DNA of 64,000 bases from Plantago ovata (GCA_028274465.1 CM051458.1:39966744-40030743), one strand, 5' to 3'. Counted from the first letter of the stretch, positions 43,576-57,200 are shown. The notes: generated from the letters alone by a model not told the origin. Numbers and translations are program-made.

Positions 43576-44186
43576 TGCTACAAGAAAAACAGAAATTAGT
43601 GACGCAAATTAGCGACGCATAACCATGCGTCGCTAATTTTAGCGACCCATAGCCCATGCGTCGCTAATTTTAGCGACCAAAGCTCAAGGGTCGCTAATTA
43701 GCGACGCATAACCATGCGTCGCTAATTTAGCAACCAAAGCTCAAGGGTCGCTAATTAGCGACGCATGGGCTATGGGTCGCTAAAATTAGCGACGCATGGG
43801 CTATGGGTCGCTAAAACTGCATAATTTTCAGGTGGGTCTCCTCACATTCAACTGGAGTTATAGGGCTCATCTGTTATCGGATTGGTGCGCATAACCTACC
43901 GTTAGATACCTCGTTGAGTTATCTACGCGTGGACGTTGATTTGAGGTTGAGTCAATATCGTATAAAGGAGTTATGGATGAAATGGCTAGACTGCACTAAT
44001 CTTGCACACTTGAACGACTTCAAAACCTTTATTTGAACTTCTGAATATGTGCTTCTAAGGTAAGTCTAAGTTTTTCCCAAATGAAATTCTTGGCTTAAAT
44101 CGAACTACGGTCACTCACGAACATATCTATGGAGATCGAGAAACTTCAACAAGATCACTTTGCAGCGTTTTAAGCTCAAAATCACA

Positions 44187-44250
44187 GTTTCGTACCTAAG
44201 TGCTTGAAACATGAAAAACATCAAAACGTGACACTATTCTACAAAACTAA
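44187..44250 (-). repeat. Fragment similar to Athila element C LTR, antisense
   Basis: On the minus strand TTTGTAGAATAGTGTCACGT and GCACTTAGGTACGAAAC match the C LTR stretches TTTGTAGAATTGTGTCACGT and GCACTTAGGTACGAAAC (6827-6883) in order. A piece of an Athila LTR therefore sits inside the CACTA element. Confidence 0.65.
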
Positions 44251-44556
44251 AAGAAAAAAACACTTAAGAAATAAGGAGTGCACAAAGAATATAAAATAAC
44301 ACCAAAACTGAAGTCCGTAACTATGTAACCCCAACCGTTCAAAAATAAACTATTAGTGTCTAAGTAACTCAACCGTTAAGAAATAAATAAAAAAAAATTA
44401 AAATTTAGTGACCTATTCCTTAGATAGTCCACTTAGTAATTGAGATCTCTCAAACCGTAGTGAAGATATAAACGGTTTATAAATATAAACATATGGAAGT
44501 GACTATGAAGAGCAACAACTATATATTATCTAGAACTTATACAAGGATTATCACAA

Positions 44557-44638
44557 GTATTGGTAGCCGAGCGGTAAGGGTGTTGGGTTAGTAAGGTGTT
44601 GGGTAAGGATGTCCTAGGTTCGAAACCTAGGAAACACA
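44557..44638 (+). pseudogene. tRNA-like sequence (Ser/Leu type) inside CACTA element
   Basis: A-box TAGCCGAGCGGTAAGG and a perfect T-arm CTAGG-TTCGAAA-CCTAG (B box) lie about 45 bases apart, with extra length as in class II (Ser/Leu) tRNAs. The acceptor ends pair at only about four of seven positions, so it is a pseudo-tRNA or tRNA-derived repeat. It lies just inward of the right subterminal array. Confidence 0.6.
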
Positions 44639-44931
44639 AGGTGGAGTAGAGAGGAGAATTTATTTTTAATAAAATTTTCCAGAAATGATCGATTTAACGA
44701 CGCATGGGTCTATGGGTCGCTAAATTAGCGACCCATTTTTTGGGTCGCTAATTTAGCGACCCATAGAATGGTCGCTAAATTAGCGACGCATGAACCCATG
44801 GGTCGCCTCGCCATTTAGCGACCAAGCGTTTAGCGACGCATTTTCTATGCATCGCTAATGCGTTTAGCGACCCATGGGGAGCAGTTTAGTGACGCATGGG
44901 AGCGTCACTAAACTGCGTTTTTCTTGTAGTG

Positions 44932-46220
44932 CAATTGAGAGCATCTATGAAAGAGATAGACCAAGAGCCTAGTGCCTTTTGTGAAGAAATCCGGAACCAT
45001 CGAGTTAACACTGAAAGAGGATTCCCCTCTCTGGACACCTATGATGGAACCACATGCCCCACCAATTACCTGATTAAGTTTGGAACCAAAATGGATGCAT
45101 ATGGGCATGATTCCAAAACCAAGGCATTAATTTTGCCCGCTACTCTTTCGGGAGATGCAATGGTGTGGTGGACAGGTTTGGAGAATGGGTCCATCAAGAA
45201 CTACAAACAACTCAGCCAGAAATTCACCAAAAGATTCGAAAAGGCAATTAGAAGGAGGAGAGGAGTAAAGTACTTAGCGGAGATAGTACAGAAGCCTAAA
45301 GAAGACTTAAGAACTTTTTGGACAGATTCCATGAGGCATGTTGTCAGGTAGAAGAGCACACCATAAAAGAGAGAAAGGAATACCTTTATGGAAATACTTC
45401 CAACGAGGAGTTCAGAAAACAACTTTCATATTCTCGAACAGAGAATTACAAAGAGCTCGAACAATTTTGCCAGGACTTTTTGAGGGCTCAAGAATTTCAG
45501 AAGACGGTCCAGGTAAGAGCGAACTCTTCTAGAGAAAGGGAAAAAGATCACAAGAAAATAGAAAGAGACAATCAGAAACAAGGTCAGAACCACAATCACT
45601 CCAAGGGAAAGAAACCCGAGCAAAGGCATAACTTACTCAAAGGGAGTATCCAGAGGAGTGAATTCAGGGATCAGAAAACTCCTCCGAGAGGAGGACCACC
45701 TACAAGGTACGACAAATATATTGATCTTAATAGGCCAAGATCCGACATCTTGCATACTATTATGACCAGGAATATTGATATTGAATGGCCTCCTCCCATC
45801 CAAGAGACAAGGAGAAATAAGAACTTTGATAAGTTTTGCAAGTTCCACAAAGGAAAGGGTCACACAACGGAAGAGTGCTTCACTCTAAAAAGCGAAATTG
45901 AGACCTTAGTTCGCAGAGGACAGCTTGCGAACTATGTTGCAAAAGATGAACCGTCGAGGCATGAGAGGACAGAGGCAAAAAGAGGTGAGGCTTCTTTACC
46001 TCCTCCACCTCCCACCCAAGGAGGATGGAAAGATCAAGAAGATCATGACCAAGACTTTGAGAACTTACCGGTGAATGGCAGAATTTTTGCCCTCACCATA
46101 GCAGGAGGACCGGCCGGAGGAGACTCAAGAAGTGCGAGGAACAAAACAGCTAGGGACCTTCTAGAGTACAACTCGAAGCACGGGAAGTCGCTTCCCAGGA
46201 TCAAACATCATATCTTTTGA
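44932..46220 (+). CDS. Element E gag main region (fossil)
   Basis: Retrotrans_gag core: PSLDTYDGTTCPTNYLIKFG, LPATLSGDAMVWWTGLENGS (about 45133-45190), KQLSQKFTKRFEK. Near 45835 there is a Tat-style single zinc knuckle FCKFHKGKGHTTEECFTLKS followed by IETLVRRGQLANYV. Two open frames cover the region. Confidence 0.85.
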
Positions 46221-46251
46221 CGATAGTGAGCTACCACTGAGAAGTGTTGGA

Positions 46252-47670
46252 ATGGGAGGTATTCATGACCCTTGTGTTCCTTTAGTTGTTGCTCTTGACA
46301 TTGCAAAGTTCACCATCGGACGAGTTTTGGTGGATACGGGGAGTTCCGCCAACTTAATATTCACTGGAACTTTGAAGAGAATGGGGATAAATCCCCGGAA
46401 AGAAGGAATCAGAGAAGTTGCAAGCGCACTTGTCGGATTCGGAGGACAGCCGATCATTCCGATGGGGAGCCTGACCTTGCAGGTATCAATGGGGAAAAAC
46501 CCCCAGAGAATCACCAAGAATGTTCCCTTCGTAGTGGACGACATGCCTTTTGACTATTTCGTGGTATTGAGAAGACCAGCGTTGTCTCAATTCAAGGCGG
46601 TGGTGTCAACTGTTCACAATAGGATGAAGTTTCCCACGAAGAGAGGAATCGGTCAAGAAGCTTGGGCATGCTATAGTCTCTCAGCAAAGGCTGTCTCAAG
46701 TCCCCACACAAAAAGAGAAGATGCCACAGGGACTGGCCAACCTATGGATACTTTCTTTTCAGTACGTCACTCGAAAAGAAAATCCAAGAAGCCAAGCCCC
46801 ATTCCAAAAAGAAGAAAAGCCTTGCAGAGGAAAGCAAAAGAACAGTTGATAGGAGAAGTTAAAGAACTTGAGGACTACAAAGTCATACAACAAATCTCTT
46901 CAACTTCCAAAAAGAAGAAATTCTTTGAAGAGAATAAGATAGAAGCAAAAGAAACTCTGAAAGAGATCCAAGTGGTGGAAGGAAGTACCGAGAAGGTTAC
47001 CAAGATTGGGACAGAAATGACCTTGGAAGTTGAGATGAAACTTATTGAGTGTCTCAAGAGGAACAATGATATCTTTGCGTGGAGTACTGAAGATCTCAAA
47101 GGAATTGATCCAAGGATCGCAGTTCACCGTCTGAACATTGATCCATCCATCACTCATATTCGAGAGAAGCGAAGAGACTTCAGTGCGGAGGACAATGCCA
47201 TCATTGAGGCAGAAGTACAGAGATTTCTTAAGGCCAGTCATATCAGAGAAGTAAGATACTCTGATTGGGTTCGCAATGTAGTCCTTGTCGAGAAAGGACC
47301 TGGCAAATGGAGGATGTGCAACAATTTCACAAAACTCAACAAGTATTGCCCGAAGGATCCTTACCCACTTCCACGGATCGACCAGTTGGTTGATTCTACC
47401 GCGGGATATGCTCTATTGAGTTTCATGGATGCATACCAGGGGTTCTACCAAGTAAAAATGGCCAAAGAAGATGTTCCAAAAATAGCCTTTTTTGCAAATG
47501 GAAATGTGTATTGCTTCAATGTGATGCCTTTTGGCCTCAAAAACGCTAGAGCAACCTACCAAAGGTTGGTTAACAAAATGTTCAAAGAAGAGCTTGGAAA
47601 GACAATGGAGGTATATGTTGATGACATGTTGGTGAAAAGCAAGACAGAGGATCAACACATTGCTCAATTG
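46252..47670 (+). CDS. Element E protease and RT, left part (fossil)
   Basis: Protease site GRVLVDTGSSANLIF near 46320. After a linker with IFAWSTEDLKGIDPRIAVHR comes RT: VVLVEKGPGKWRMCNNFTKL (47277-47336), MPFGLKNARATYQRLVNKMF (47524-47583), and the catalytic VYVDDMLVKSK (47612-47644). It ends at the target duplication AATTG of element D, and the reading continues past D at 57201. Confidence 0.9.
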
Positions 47671-49765
47671 TGTAAGAAAATACGGTCAGAGTTACCCCTA
47701 GGGTACGCAGCGGAATTTCAAAACAATTCTTAACATACAGGTTAATTGATTATGTATATGCCGTATGTATTTAAACACGTCAATTAGAAGACTAACCTTG
47801 CTTCCAAAGCAGCTTCCAAGTCTTCGTAATAATCCTGTGTATCTTCTCCTTCGTCGAAGTCGAAGATATCTGCAATACTCTGATTATCTGCAAGACAATA
47901 AGAGTTAGTTTCCAGCTCCTAGAACCTCAACCTTGGTATCCACGGATGAACAACCTATCAGAAGAATGCTAGGATATTCTTTGTGTGACCAAGAAGATGG
48001 GGCGGCGATTCCTCCGGTAGGTGGCGCGCGCGTGGCTTTGGTGAGGTAGGGGAGAGCTTCTAATTTTCTCTAAGAAAACTGGGTAGAATAATTCTCTAAG
48101 AATTGATTGTTCAGAATACTGAAAAAACTCTCTAATAGTCTACTATATATAGTAGTCAATAGAAGCCTAAAGCATAAGCAATTAGACTTCGTAAAGGAAT
48201 AAGAATCTAATTTTTATCGCACTAGGAAACCAATATCAAGTCTAGATTCATTCCCAATCAAATTAAAACTCAATCAGGAAAATCTAACTTATCCCTTGGA
48301 CTTCTAATAGAGGAAGGAGTCGAAATCCTTCCCCTATCAAGCTCCGGCGCGCGCGCGCGCCTGTCCTACGGGAGATAGGTGGGTCCCAATTTTGGGACCC
48401 ACTTATAGTTCTAAGGCAATTCAAACTCCAAGTAGATTTTGCCCATGTGCATATGTTAATTCTAAATTAACATATCCTTTCTAATCAAACCTCTATTATA
48501 TTTCTAAAATATAATCTTTAATTGTATTTACATAAAATACAATTAATTAGCCAATTCAATTAATAATTCCAAATCATTAATTGAGCCACTAAATATTATA
48601 ATTAATTCCAAATTAATTATAATCCATCAATCACAATTAATTCCAAATTAATTGCGATTCCATCTTCAAGGATATTCGATAAGCTGAATCACCACATAGT
48701 GTGACCCATAGGGCCTCATTGTATTAAGCAAGTCCTAGACTAGGCAAAATGGAATTCCTAGACGGTTCCATTTGTAATATTAATACATGAGGACGTTTGA
48801 GAGGTTTCTGAAAGCAAACCCTTTCGTTGCGAAGCCTGTTGCGCTCATCGCAGCGATGGTAACGTCCCTTCATCTGACTTGCTCGAATGTATCTAGGATC
48901 GATGAAGTGTCTATCCCAATAATACATCCACGGGCGTCTTCAGTGAGTTGCATGGTGAATCCAATATCTATTATGACCATCATAATAATATTGATACGCT
49001 GGCCAGCGGTTTTACCAATCACAACTATGAACGACTATGAGCAGTGCTCTCCTGTGCTACACTTGAGAGATGAATCCTTCACAGAATCACTTATCATCCC
49101 CATTTGTATGTAGCCATAATCCTGGATCGTTTCTTAGGTCAACTGCTTATTCAGAGCTGACATCGACGGGTCCACCAAGGATATGGGGCAACAAATGTGA
49201 TGATAAAGTCCTGTAAGTCCAAAGGACGACTGGCATCACTTCGACAACTTACCGGTTCCCATAGACACTTCGGTGTAGAGTATACATCGATGGGAGTGTC
49301 CAGTGGGTACTTCCATTGTTCGATAATCCTTCTTCAAACAACTATGCGCAGTTATGGGAACGTTTCTCGATTGTCCAACAATCCGTTCCGTGGCCGTGGG
49401 ATCGGCTCACACTTGCTCCAACAAGTATAACCTCCACGCATACTAGTCTCATCTGGTTCATTCAGACCCCTACATCCGAGATGAACCTCGACTAGGGAGA
49501 GTTTGGGATAGATGATAACTCACATAGCTCCCACTATCTGTGTGATCGGTCATCTATCCGAGGGGACATGTTTAATATCAACACAGACAGAAATAGAGAT
49601 ATGACATGCTGCATGCCTGGTGTAATATAAATATGAAAGCGATACTCAATAGTCAATCAACAAACATATATTATATTACGTTGACCTGTGTAATAGTACA
49701 TATATGCCCTATATAAGGGTTGCATGCCCTTAATAAGGGCTGTCTCTAGGGCATATACACTATCA
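47671..49765 (-). repeat. Element D left (3') LTR
   Basis: Starts TGTAAGAAAATACGGTCAGA and ends ATATACACTATCA. It carries a CG dinucleotide run near 48348. It is the longest copy of this LTR in the window and the best reference for the family. Confidence 0.95.
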
Positions 49766-49778
49766 ATCTCCCACTTGG
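49766..49778 (-). other. Element D polypurine tract
   Basis: On the minus strand CCAAGTGGGAGAT directly precedes the LTR, the standard copia polypurine tract. Confidence 0.85.
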
Positions 49779-49779
49779 A

Positions 49780-51149
49780 CTAGAGCCAGTCACCTTTATG
49801 CCTAATACCTAGATTAGCATAATGTCTTAAGTGGACTTCCACTGATAAGACCTTGGTGAAAGGATCTGCCACGTTGTCCGTGGTAGAGACACGTTCTATA
49901 CTAACTTCTCCTCTATCAATAATCTCACGTATAACGTGATACTTTCTAAGTACATGTTTGTTCTTGTTTGTAGATCTAGGCTCCTTAGCTTGAGCGACGG
50001 CGCCCGTATTGTCCAATAAATCGTTATTGGACTAGGAGCAGGAACAACCCTCAATTCCTTCAAGAACTCTGACATTCAGACAGCTTCTTACGATGCTTCT
50101 GATGCAGCAATGTACTCGGCTTCTGTGGATGAGTCAGAAATCGTGGCTTGCTTAGAACTCTTCCAACAGATAGCTCCTCCGTTCAATTTGAATACGTATC
50201 CTGTCTGTGACTTAAAGTCATCAGGATCTGATTCAAATCCAGCGTCGACATAACCAGACATCTTTAATTCTGATTCTCCACCAAACACCAAGAACATCTC
50301 TTTAGTCCGTCGAAGGTACTTAAAAATGTTCTTTACAGCAGTCCAGTGAGGTACTCCTGGATTCTGTTGGTGTCGACAAGTGACACTAAGCGCATATGCC
50401 ACATCGGGCCTTGTGCAATTCATTGCATACATTATAGACCCTACTGCCGAAGCATAGGGCACACGACTCATTGCATTTCTTTCCTCATCAGTTTTAGGAC
50501 TATCCTTAACTGATAAGACAATCCCATGCCTAGCTGGGAGAAGGCCTCTCTTTGAGTCGTCCATCTTATAACGCTTCAGTATTTTGTCGATGTAGGTGGA
50601 CTGTATCAATCCTAACATCCTCTTGGATCTATCTCTATAGATCTTGATCCCTAGGATGTAGTTCGCTTCACCCAAGTCCTTCATTGAGAAGGTACTTGAT
50701 AACCAAACTTTAGTCTCTTCTAGCATAGAGACATTGTTTCCCATGATCAAAATGTCATCAACATAGATGATCATGAAAACGACTCCCTTGTCGCTGTGCC
50801 TAGTGTAGACACAGGGATCTTCCTCGCTTCTGATGAAGTCAAACGATTTGACAGCTTCATCAAAGCGGATATTCCAGCTCCTAGACGCTTGCTTTAGCCC
50901 ATAGATGGATCTCTGTAATTTGCATACAGCAGTTGGCCTGGTTTTACTAATAAAACCTTCCGGCTGTACCATATAGACCTCTTCCTCAAGGTTGCCATTG
51001 AGGAAGGCAGTCTTTACATCCATCTGCCCGATCTCATAATCATAGTAGGCAGCTATCGCAAGTAGAATTCGAATGGACTTCAATTTTGCTACCGGTGAAA
51101 AGGTTTCATCGTAATCGATGTCATACCTTTGCGTGTAGCCTTTCGCCAC
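49780..51149 (-). CDS. Element D RT and RNase H (fossil)
   Basis: 353 residues (51149-50088) hold copia RT, with QMDVKTAFLNGNLEEEVYM, KLQRSIYGLKQASRSWN and the catalytic FMIIYVDDILIMGN. They run into RNase H with VPYASAVGSIMYAMNCTRPD and STEAEYIAASEAS. The RNase H C-terminus (NTGAVAQAKEPRSTNKNKHV, TTDNVADPFTKVL) is at 50016-49780. Confidence 0.92.
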
Positions 51150-51206
51150 AAGTCTAGCCTTGTGCGTTTGTACCTTTCCATCGGCATCTGTCTTTCGTTT
51201 AAAGAC

Positions 51207-52604
51207 TCATTTGCACCCAATAGGTCTAACCCCATGGGGCAAGTCTACCAAGTTCCAAACTTGGTTCAGGTACATGGAGTCCATTCCCAATTCCATGGCC
51301 TCTTGCCATTTGTATGAGTCAATATCAATTATTGCCTCTTTGTAGGTCTCAGGATCTTCCCGATCTGATAAGTCGACATCAAGTTCACTGATGTCTTCTA
51401 GCATAAAGCTTTGCTTCTGAGGTCCTTTTAGGATCCTCTTCGACCTACGGAGCTCGACTGGTTCTGGTGCTTTTCTTTTCTGGCTTCGTGTAACACGAAC
51501 ATTATCAGTGGGCACTGATGCAGCTGGTCGCGCCCCGCGACCCTGTTCCCTAGCGGGAGGCTGCTCTTGTGCAACTTGTTGCACAGTTTGGTTGACAAGG
51601 GGTTTTATTGGTGTGGTTTCAACTGTTGATCTAATCACAGGACTCCCACTGACTATGACATGCCTAGAAAGTGTCATATCATTACCCTTGTCTACTTCAA
51701 AAGCTCCCACTGAACTTGAGTCCAAATCAGAAGATTTACAGAACTCATGTTCGCGCGTGTCAAAGTCTTGAATTTCTTCAAGTTCTATCATGTCATCTAA
51801 CCTCTCTTCTTCGAGGTATTCTGCTTCTAAAAACTTAACGCTAGATACTATCACCTTGTGATCTTCTGCATGATAGAATTCACAACCTCTCGTCTAACGA
51901 GGATAGTCTATGAAATATACTTTGACACCCTTGGCATCCAACTTATCAGTGAGCATCAGTTTGACTATCGCAGGACAGCCCCAAGGTCTAAGATAGCCTA
52001 GTGAGGGCTTCTTTCCTTTCCATAACTCATAAGGAGTTTTCTCCACTGATTTAGATGGTACACGGTTCAGAATGTAGATTGCAGTTTGTAGCGCATATCC
52101 CCATAGATATTTTGGAAGAGTCGAGAATCCAATCATTGATCTCACCATGTCTAACAGGGTTCGATTCCTTCTCTCAGACACACCATTTAACTGTGGTGTT
52201 CCAGGAGGAGTCCATTGCGATTGAATTCCATTTTCCTTCAAGTAGTCGATAAATTCTTCACTAAGGTATTCACCTCCTCGATCTGATCGAAGAGCAACTA
52301 TCCTTAGGTTCAATTCATTCTCGACCTCATTCCTAAACTCCTTGAATTTCCCAAAGGTCTCGGATTTATTCTTCATAAGATAAATATATCCATACCTTGA
52401 GAGATCGTCAGTAAAGGTAACGAAGTAAGGATAACCCCCACGCGCATGGACTTTAAAGGGTCCACATACATCGGTATGTATGAGCTCTAAGCAGCGAGTG
52501 GCACGAACACCTTGTCCAACAAAAGGTGTGTTCGTCATCTTACCCTTAACACATGATTCACATGTACCATATGATTCAAAATCAAATGGTTCTAAGTAGT
52601 CCAA
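51207..52604 (-). CDS. Element D integrase and linker (fossil)
   Basis: Integrase 52604-51894: [61 protein letters not shown]. The linker at 51854-51207 ([20 protein letters not shown], then [20 protein letters not shown]) has a basic patch that may aid DNA or nuclear targeting (inference). It parallels residues 438-897 of B's frame. Confidence 0.9.
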
Positions 52605-52804
52605 CTTCCTTAGTCTTTGAATCCGTGTTTCATTGATATGGCCTAGCCAACAATGCTATAGATAAGATGGATTATTCTTCCTACTTGAAGACGGTTGTTT
52701 GTTATGTATATGAAATAAAGGTAGACTACTTTGCAAAATATATAAACCATTCACTAAGCGAGCTTTTCCATAATACTGGTCATTTAATGAAAAAATAACA
52801 AGTT

Positions 52805-53988
52805 TTAGGAAAAACCCAAATTGTCCAACAATGGAATGGAAATAATATTTCTGACAATGGATGGAACAAAATAAACGTTATCAAGTTCCAAACATTGTCC
52901 TGATGGTAAATCTATCTTGCTGCGTCCAGCGCGTTTGGCTTCAGCTGGATTGCCGTTCCCAACATGCAAGTCGATTTCACCTTGCTTGACTAGCCTGTGT
53001 TCAATGGCCCCTTGCACATTATTATAAATGTGCGAGCCACAGGATGTATCTAATACCCAACCATTGGAGTCAAAAGTAGTCATGTTCATTTCAATAACAA
53101 ACATACCTGAGCTAGAAGCCGGTGGCTTCTTAGCTTGATCTGCCCTCAGCTTAGGGACAATCTTTCTTCCAATGTCCTTTCTGTTTACAGAAAAGACATT
53201 CATCTGTGCGTACCGTTCCGCTCCTCTTGAACATCCTTTTCTGGTTCAGACGCTTAGGCTTATCACTCAAAGTGTTAGCCTTGGCTCCCGACTTTCCCTT
53301 ACCCTTAGCACCTTTGTTTCTCGGGTTTGGGTTAGACGGTTGCCCAACAAATATGATCGACTTTTCCTTCTTAGGAAGAGTTTGATCATATGTCTTCAGC
53401 AGATTATGGAGTTCGGGTAGTGTTACGTCCTTCGCATTCATGGTGGTAAATTATGAACTGCGAAGACGAACTCGGCAATGATTGAAGGACAAAGATCACC
53501 ATGATCTTATTCTCATCTTAAGAACATGTTCAGACATGTTCACTCCTTCATTGAGCTTGCATCCGTGTATCTCTTTGATCAAATCAAATTCAACACTTCT
53601 AGCTGTCGTCTCAAAGATCGACTCAAGATGCTTTAGCATCTCATACGGCAACATGCTATCATGTTGTCTCTGCAGCTCATTGCTCATTGCCGCCAGCATA
53701 ATACACTGCGCGGATCTAGCATCCTCATGATGCTTATCAGACTTTGCCTTGTTGGCTTGATTCCAAATCAGCAACTTGATCGGCAGTCTGATTCTCGCGA
53801 CACACGGGATTAGCCTCGTCCAAGACGTACTCAATCCTTTCGTACCTCAGCACCAAACATATATTCCTGATCCAATCTAGGAAGTTTGGTCCGGTCAAAA
53901 TTTGCTTCTCTAAGACAGCACGGAGCGAGATACTCGCCATTTCTAATATCCTAAGGAGAAATAATATAGAACGAAAATAATAAATCAA
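52805..53988 (-). CDS. Element D gag and protease (fossil)
   Basis: Gag pieces from the minus-strand start near 53940 (MASISLRAVLEKQILTGPNF, SDKHHEDARSAQCIMLAAMS), then a Lys-rich stretch and the CCHC knuckle [14 protein letters not shown] (about 53193-53154). A protease site WVLDTSCGSH follows near 53050 in the 53203-52805 frame. Unlike B, gag here is spread over several frames. Confidence 0.85.
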
Positions 53989-54504
53989 CTATTGAAATAT
54001 TATCTCTAAATACACAATCAACATAACTAAACAACAAGGTTCTTTAGCTGTTTAGCTCCCACTATTTTCACATATGCTTGCCCCCAAAACAAACATACGG
54101 GTAATGTCCAACAAGTTACCGTAGTGGCCAAGATCCAAATCCATACTATGCTATACTCCAACGGGGGCTGGTCGCATAGCATAATATGACCGGTAGGACT
54201 ATCCAATTGCGTCACGCAACTCTTGGTTGTTAAATCTAATTTAACCCGATGCTCTACATATTGTACCTATCGAGGTCGCTAGATACAATATGCAGGTAAG
54301 TCATAACCATAGGCTTACTCTAATCTGATGATCACTGCGAGTCTGTAAGACGAGGTCGCCAATACAAGAAAACGCAATGAAAGTTCAGAATTAAAGCACC
54401 CTATGGAAAGCATCTCAGAAATACATACATATATATATTTCTGTACTTATATTGGTTGGGGATTGTCGCTTGAGGGTTGTTATCAGTCATCTACAAACAA
54501 ATAA

Positions 54505-54660
54505 GGGTGCCGCCTACCCATCATGCATGAGCGGTCTACACGTAATGGATGCCGCCTATCCATTCTAGTTCTAAACGCGGTCAAGCACATAATGGGTGCC
54601 GCCTATCCATACATAAAATATGCGGTCCGACATATAGGAGGGCGCCGCCTACCCTCGCAT
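54505..54660 (-). repeat. GCCGCCTACCC repeats in element D leader
   Basis: Four units of GGGTGCCGCCTACCCAT type, matching those of element B at 21660-21815. Confidence 0.8.
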
Positions 54661-55154
54661 GCATAGCGGTCGAACGGAAAGTAAAATACTTGATATTTAA
54701 ACATGCATTGTCAAACAATAGCATATCGACCAAACAAACAAGTAGTAGCCTATGTGGATGCCAAATGACTTCATAATTTTATTATGAAAATTATAATCCG
54801 ATACTTATAATCTCTATGAAATAATTGAAAATTTGGACTAGATTGAAAAATCGAAAATTCTATTGAACAAGTAGCAATTTTCGAAAACCCGAAGGACTTA
54901 ATTGTAATTTTTGAAACCTTGGAGGTGTTAAATCTAAAACTCAAAAGTAGAAGGACTAATTTGCAATAAATAATAAATTGATAAATTACAAATAAGCCAT
55001 TTAACTTTATACTAATTAAATTTAACCCCTCAAGTTAAAAACAATTACAATTAAATCATATTTATATTCCAAACATAAAATTCAATCCTCAAAATTTTCA
55101 AAAATTCGATTTTGGGTACAACCCGGAAAAATATATATATATATTAAAATATCT

Positions 55155-55325
<171 letters not shown>

Positions 55326-55452
55326 GAAAAAATATAAATTCTAAATTTATATAAAAAACAAAACATTTGAAAATCGAATTAATCATAGAATCAATTGCAT
55401 CCACATATCTACAAAATCATATAAAATATATACGTATATACGTAATCAATTA

Positions 55453-55469
55453 ACCTGACTCTGATACCA
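55453..55469 (-). other. Element D primer-binding site
   Basis: On the minus strand TGGTATCAGAGTCAGG follows the LTR, a tRNA-Met-type copia primer site. Confidence 0.88.
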
Positions 55470-55470
55470 C

Positions 55471-57200
55471 TGTAAGAAAATACGGTCAGAGTTACCCCTA
55501 GGGTACGCAGCGGAATTTCAAAAAATTTCTTAACATGCAGGTTAATTGATTATGTATATGTCGTATGTATTTAAACACGTCAATTAGAAGACTAACCTTG
55601 CTTCCAAAGCAGCTTCCAGGTCTTCGTAATAATCCTGTGTATCTTCTCCTTCGTCGAAGTCGAATATATCTGCAATACTCTGATTATCTGCAAGACAATA
55701 AGAGTTAGTTTCCAGCTCCTGGATCCTCAACCTTGGTATCCACGGATGAACAGCCTATCAGAAGAATGCTAGGATATTCTTTGTGTGACCAAGAAGATGG
55801 GGCGGCGATTCCTCTGGTAGGTGACGCGCACGTGGCTTTGGTGAGGTAGGGGAGAGCTTTTTATTTTCTCTAAGAAAACTGGGTAGAATAATTCTCGAAG
55901 AATTGATTGTTCAGAATACTGAAAAAACTCTCTAATAGTCTACTATATATAGTAGTCAATAGAAGCCTAAAGCATAAGCAATTAGACTTCGTAAAGGAAT
56001 AAGAATCTAATTTTTATCGCACAAGGAAACCAATATCAAGTCTAGATTCATTCCCAATCAAATTAAAACTCAATCCGGAAAATCTAACTTATCCCTTGGA
56101 CTTCTAATAGAGGAAGGAGTCGAACTCCTTCCCCTATCCAACTCCTGCGCGCGCGCGCGCCTGTCCTACGGGAGATAGGTGGGTCCCAATTTTGGGACCC
56201 ACTTATAGTTCTAAGGCAATTCAAACTCCAAGTAGATTTTGTCCATGTGCATATGTTAATTCTAAATTAACATATCCTTTCTAATCAAACCTCTATTATA
56301 TTTCTAAAATATAATCTTTAATTGTATTTGCATAATAGGCAATTCAATTAATAATTCCAAATCATTAATTGAGCCACTAAATATTATAATTAATTCCAAA
56401 TTAATTATAATCCATCAATCACAATTAATTCCAAATTAATTGCGATTCCATCTTCAAGGATATTCGGATAAGCTGAATCACTACATAGTGTGACCCATAG
56501 GGCCTCATTGTATTAAGTAAGTCCTAGACTAGGCAAAATGAAATTCCTAGACGGTTCCATTTGCAATATTAATACATGAGGACGTTTGACAGGTTTCTCA
56601 AAGCAAACCCTTTCGTTGCGAAGCCTGTTGCGCTCAACGCGGCGATGGTAACGTCCCTTCATCTGACTTGCTCGAATGTATCTAGGATCGATGAAGTGTC
56701 TATCCCAATAATATATCCACGGGCGTCTTCAGTGAGTTGCATGGTGAATCCAATATCTATTATGACCATCAAACAACTATGCGCAGTTATGGGAACGTTT
56801 CTCGATTGTCCAACAATCCATTCCGTGGCCGTGGGATCGGCTCACACTTGCTCCAACAAGTATAACCTCCACGCATACTAGTCTCATCTGGTTCATTCAG
56901 ACCCCTACATCCGAGATGAACCTCGACTAGGGAGAGTTTGGGATAGATGATAACTCACATAGCTCCCACTATCTGTGTGATCGGTCATCTATCCGAGGGG
57001 ACATGTTTAATATCAATACAGACAGAAATAGAGATATGACATGTTGCATGCCTGGTGTAATATAAATATGAAAGTGATACTCAATAGTCAATCAACAAAC
57101 ATATATTATATTACGTTGACCTGTGTAATAGTACATATATGCCCTCTATAAGGGTTGCATGCCCTTAATAAGGACTGTCTGTAGGACATAAACACTATCA
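55471..57200 (-). repeat. Element D right (5') LTR
   Basis: Starts TGTAAGAAAATACGGTCAGA and ends CACTATCA. It aligns with the left LTR across the shared 1.7 kb and has the same CG run near 56148. Confidence 0.94.

Larger units (their letters stand above)
43576..44931. mobile_element. Non-autonomous CACTA element inserted in gag of E
   Basis: The left end CTACAAGAAAAAC (43578-43590) and right end GTTTTTCTTGTAGTG (44917-44931) are inverted repeats of the CACTA type. Subterminal arrays of AGCGACGCAT/ATGCGTCGCT and AGCGACCCAT/ATGGGTCGCT fill 43600-43820 and 44693-44917. About 1.36 kb with no transposase. The gag coding of E resumes directly after it. The three-base target duplication is not clear because the leftmost two bases differ from CA. 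Confidence 0.88.
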
